Shown here in pieces: positions 61,375 to 64,000 of a stretch of 64,000 nucleotides of DNA (position 1 is its first letter; each line of letters opens with the position of its first letter). Made by a program: the position numbers and the translations under genes. The DNA comes from Dipylidium caninum (lineage: Eukaryota > Platyhelminthes > Cestoda > Cyclophyllidea > Dipylidiidae), in the NCBI GenBank assembly GCA_017562135.1, contig QEYB01000275.1, forward strand, positions 134,001 to 198,000, read 5' to 3'. The notes under the pieces are model-generated. The model ran no database searches and was not told the DNA's origin. It was given only the letters and a program-made list of their open reading frames with translations.

Positions 61375-63954
61375 ATGTTGCCATTTATAGAGGCCGGGCC
61401 TTCCTCCGAGGGCCGCGTTTCGGATTTTCTATCGGAGTTCAGATGTGGTTCTTCCTTTTACTCATCAATTAAGGCCATTCATTCTCAACTTCGAGATCTC
61501 GAAGAGTCTATCGTCTCAACCCTCGCTGATTATCATCAGAATTTCCGTTCCGTAGCTTCTCATGTCACTAAGAACGCTGCTGAGCTCCGCCGTCTACAAA
61601 TTTTAATCGACCAGGTCCATGGAAACTTTCACAAAGAGGTGTGCGAATACCGGACTTTTTCTTACACCAAATTCCCCGTTGCCACATCCTTTTATCTCAA
61701 ACTTTTATTTACTAACACTCTCATTTAAAATTTGCCTGACTATCTCTTTCTGTTTACTGTTTTAAAATAGCTAAATTTTTCTACCTGTGCTCAGGTTAAA
61801 CCACGCCTTGAGTGTGTGGAAATTTCAACGGACGATCTTTCACTTCGTGGCACTCCCTCCAAGGTACATGCTCAAGCTGTGGAAGAACTAGAAGGCCTTT
61901 TGAAGCTTCATGCAAGCTGCAAACACCTTCTTGGTCTTCACAATGGCCTAGAAGCCTTAGGCGATCGAATTAACGATCTTTTACGCCGTTGCACTCTTCG
62001 CAACCAGGAAAATTCCTCAAGTGTAAAGGGCGATATCCTCATCGGTGCTGATACTGATGATGATTATGGCAACGATGATTTAGACTTTGAAGAGGACAAT
62101 TTAAATGGTTGGAAGTCTGAGTCACCTACAAGCTGTGGAAAAATCGGGTAAGTTGATGGACAGATTGTCCTCGCCCCAAAACACGAATCAAGTTACTTTT
62201 TTATTCGTCTTCTTATTGACCATTTTCCAGGAGTGAGGTCTCAGCTATCTTGAGTGCTATCAAACTAGTGGAGAACCTCTTAACCGTCGACACATTCTAC
62301 GACAAATCACGCGTTGAACTCTTCCAAGCCTTTATGCGCAGTTGGCTTGATCGTAAGGTTTGCTTCAATTCGTTTCGTATAAATAAACCCCTTTTATGTC
62401 CTAAAAGTACCATTGAACTTACATCGTTGTTTCTTTTTAAGCGAATTCTCCGGGACTTCATTGATCACTACTGGTCGAATATGGTGCATGTTTATTCTGA
62501 GTCAAAGGGAAAATCAGTAATCGGAAGGTTTGAGATTATTGCCGCTACCTCTGAACTGCAAACTCTCATCGATCTCATGAATGGACTGAATGAAACTGAA
62601 GTAAAATGACCTACCTACCACTATTTAAAAAGAGGCCTTTGGTTTTATACAAAGTTTTGGAATTTTAGTCGCGTGTTCAGGATGTTAGCAAACAGGTTTG
62701 GGAACTTCTCTTCACGCCCTGGCTGAAATTTATTACGTCTAATAGGCCACCCAACCTTCCGCATCTTCATTTTACTGTAAGTTATTATATGTTATCGCCC
62801 TGACGAAGTAATCTCTTGGCGGCTCTAGGTCAACGATAGTTCTGGAAGGGACCCACGCGATTTCTGGTCTCTGGAATTAATTGAGGTGAACGGAAAGGAA
62901 GTTGATGGATTGACCTTTATTCTTGATACCTGTCGCCAGCTTAAATCGGTTTTGCGAGATCTGTCCTCCAAGTTCTTCGGATTATCCGCTGGAAGTGGTC
63001 GACGCCTAATAGATCTGTGTATCCCCGCCCTCAAGATTTTTGGCATGTCTTTTGCCAAGACTCTCTTAGACGGTTGCTTCCTCCCAAATTTGCCGGACGC
63101 ACTCACTTCGACAAGTGACAGTATTCTTGAATCACATGAGGATGATATTGCTAAGGTACTGGGATAAATTCTAAGCTGTTCATTTCCATTATCTTGCTAT
63201 TGATGCTTTCTTTAGTTCATTTTAGCTACTAATGGGGCGATTTCTCCCCTCATTTCTACCGGCGAGGAGCTGGGCTATTTTCAAAAAGACGCTGTAGACT
63301 ATCTGTCGGAATTTCTTAAAAATCTTGGCCGTTTAACCACTCAACACAGGACCAGGCCTATATTCGAGCATTAATAGATATCCTGGAACAGGATGTTAAT
63401 TTTGCTTCACTGGAGAAGGTACGTTTAAAAGACATGTTATTTGATAGCCCATCAGTATCCAGATCGGCTTCACGTGGCGGAACCTCTTTTTTGCTTTGCA
63501 ACCCCAGGTTGGTGGTGATCAAGCAGGCGATCACGATTTTGATCAGGGAAAGGAGAACGTTAATGGTAAGGTGACTGAAGGTCAACTGGAGGAAGCTGAG
63601 TTAGCCAAGCTCTTTCGGAATGTTCATCTGGAGTTCCCCGTTTGTTATGTGGGTTCATATCACCTGTTGTAATAATTTTCACTGTTAACTTCACCTTAAA
63701 CCTCACCATTTCTTTTCCCAGGTCTCACAGGCTGTGATTCTCCTGCTAAAGCAAGTAGATCAAATAATTCGTGATGCTGGAGGCTGTAAAAAAGGCCATC
63801 TCATTAACGTCCTCCGTCGAGTCCCCCACCACATTCACCTTTATGCGCACTGTGTGCCAACCTTGCACCCCGACCGCATGAAGACGGATCTCAAATTTGT
63901 GGGTGAGTGCATGGACGATTGGAGAGCAATTAGCGGAGTGTTTAAGCAATGTTC
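61375..63954 (+). CDS. ZW10: ZW10 homologue, kinetochore/NRZ tether subunit (3' end missing)
   Basis: Subunit of the RZZ complex (spindle checkpoint, dynein recruitment to kinetochores) and of the NRZ tether for Golgi-to-ER vesicles. Exons seen: 61375-61638, 61795-62147, 62231-62357, 62442-62600, 62669-62776, 62829-63155, 63216-63418, 63508-63648, 63722-63954; the last ends in phase 2 with donor gtaagt and the gene continues past the window. The N-terminal coiled-coil pattern (HSQLRDLEESIVSTLADYHQ … AELRRLQILIDQVHG) matches ZW10. The strongest match is FPVCYVSQAVILLLKQVDQI with LRRVPHHIHLYAHCVPTLHP, equivalent to the vertebrate Zw10 central domain. An acidic insert (TDDDYGNDDLDFEEDN) is not in the vertebrate protein. 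Exon 7 has a frame break between 63317 and 63350. Start chosen at ATG 61375; an acceptor-like tttatag overlaps it, so an upstream exon is possible. Confidence 0.75.
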
Positions 63955-64000
63955 GTAAGTTTTTTTCGGTGCCTAGGACACTTGTGTCATTTATCTTCAC

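Overview
This is nuclear DNA of a multicellular animal. Every recognisable gene is split by introns, and orthology points to an invertebrate. The introns fall into two size classes: many of only 35-80 nt (35 nt in ANP32, 39 nt in NPEPPS and CFAP69, 43 nt in TOMM70) and a few of 2-8 kb. That pattern, with the divergence of the proteins, suggests a parasitic flatworm, perhaps a tapeworm. The organism call is inference and only moderately secure. Exon models were built by hand from splice sites, reading-frame phase and remembered homologues, with no database search.

Layout. 1-6.4 kb: most of TOMM70, the mitochondrial import receptor (+, 5' end outside the window). 6.4-9.1 kb: intergenic, with a GC-rich block holding C-runs. 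9.1-10.1 kb: ANP32, complete, on the minus strand. 10.1-11.1 kb: AT-rich divergent intergenic region. 11.1-49.3 kb: one very large salt-inducible kinase gene (SIK3-like, +) modelled as 22 phase-compatible exons (about 1,970 codons) and more than 80% intron. 50.1-55.9 kb: NPEPPS, puromycin-sensitive aminopeptidase (minus, 15 exons, about 921 aa), convergent with SIK. 56.7-60.5 kb: CFAP69, a ciliary/flagellar armadillo protein (+), divergent from NPEPPS. 61.4-64 kb: 5' part of ZW10, a kinetochore and ER-Golgi tethering subunit (+, runs off the window).

The most unusual region is the SIK locus. Two independent large inverted repeats lie in its introns. IR1 (about 0.77 kb arms) brackets exons 3-8, which encode most of the kinase domain and the UBA-like domain; one arm runs into the 3' splice site of exon 3. 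IR2 (about 2.8 and 3.2 kb arms) brackets the single exon 18. Such geometry is known to favour back-splicing (circular RNA), RNA editing and exon skipping. The modelled kinase also ends in a hydrophobic helix 22 residues from the C-terminus, a run of six cysteines and an RVRF motif of the type that docks protein phosphatase 1. Known SIKs have no membrane anchor, so either this is a tail-anchored SIK or the last three exons belong to a separate gene.

The genes are otherwise unrelated housekeeping or ciliary genes and do not form a functional cluster. Single-base frame breaks in otherwise conserved exons of NPEPPS, CFAP69 and ZW10 suggest residual assembly indels in the right-hand part of the window.
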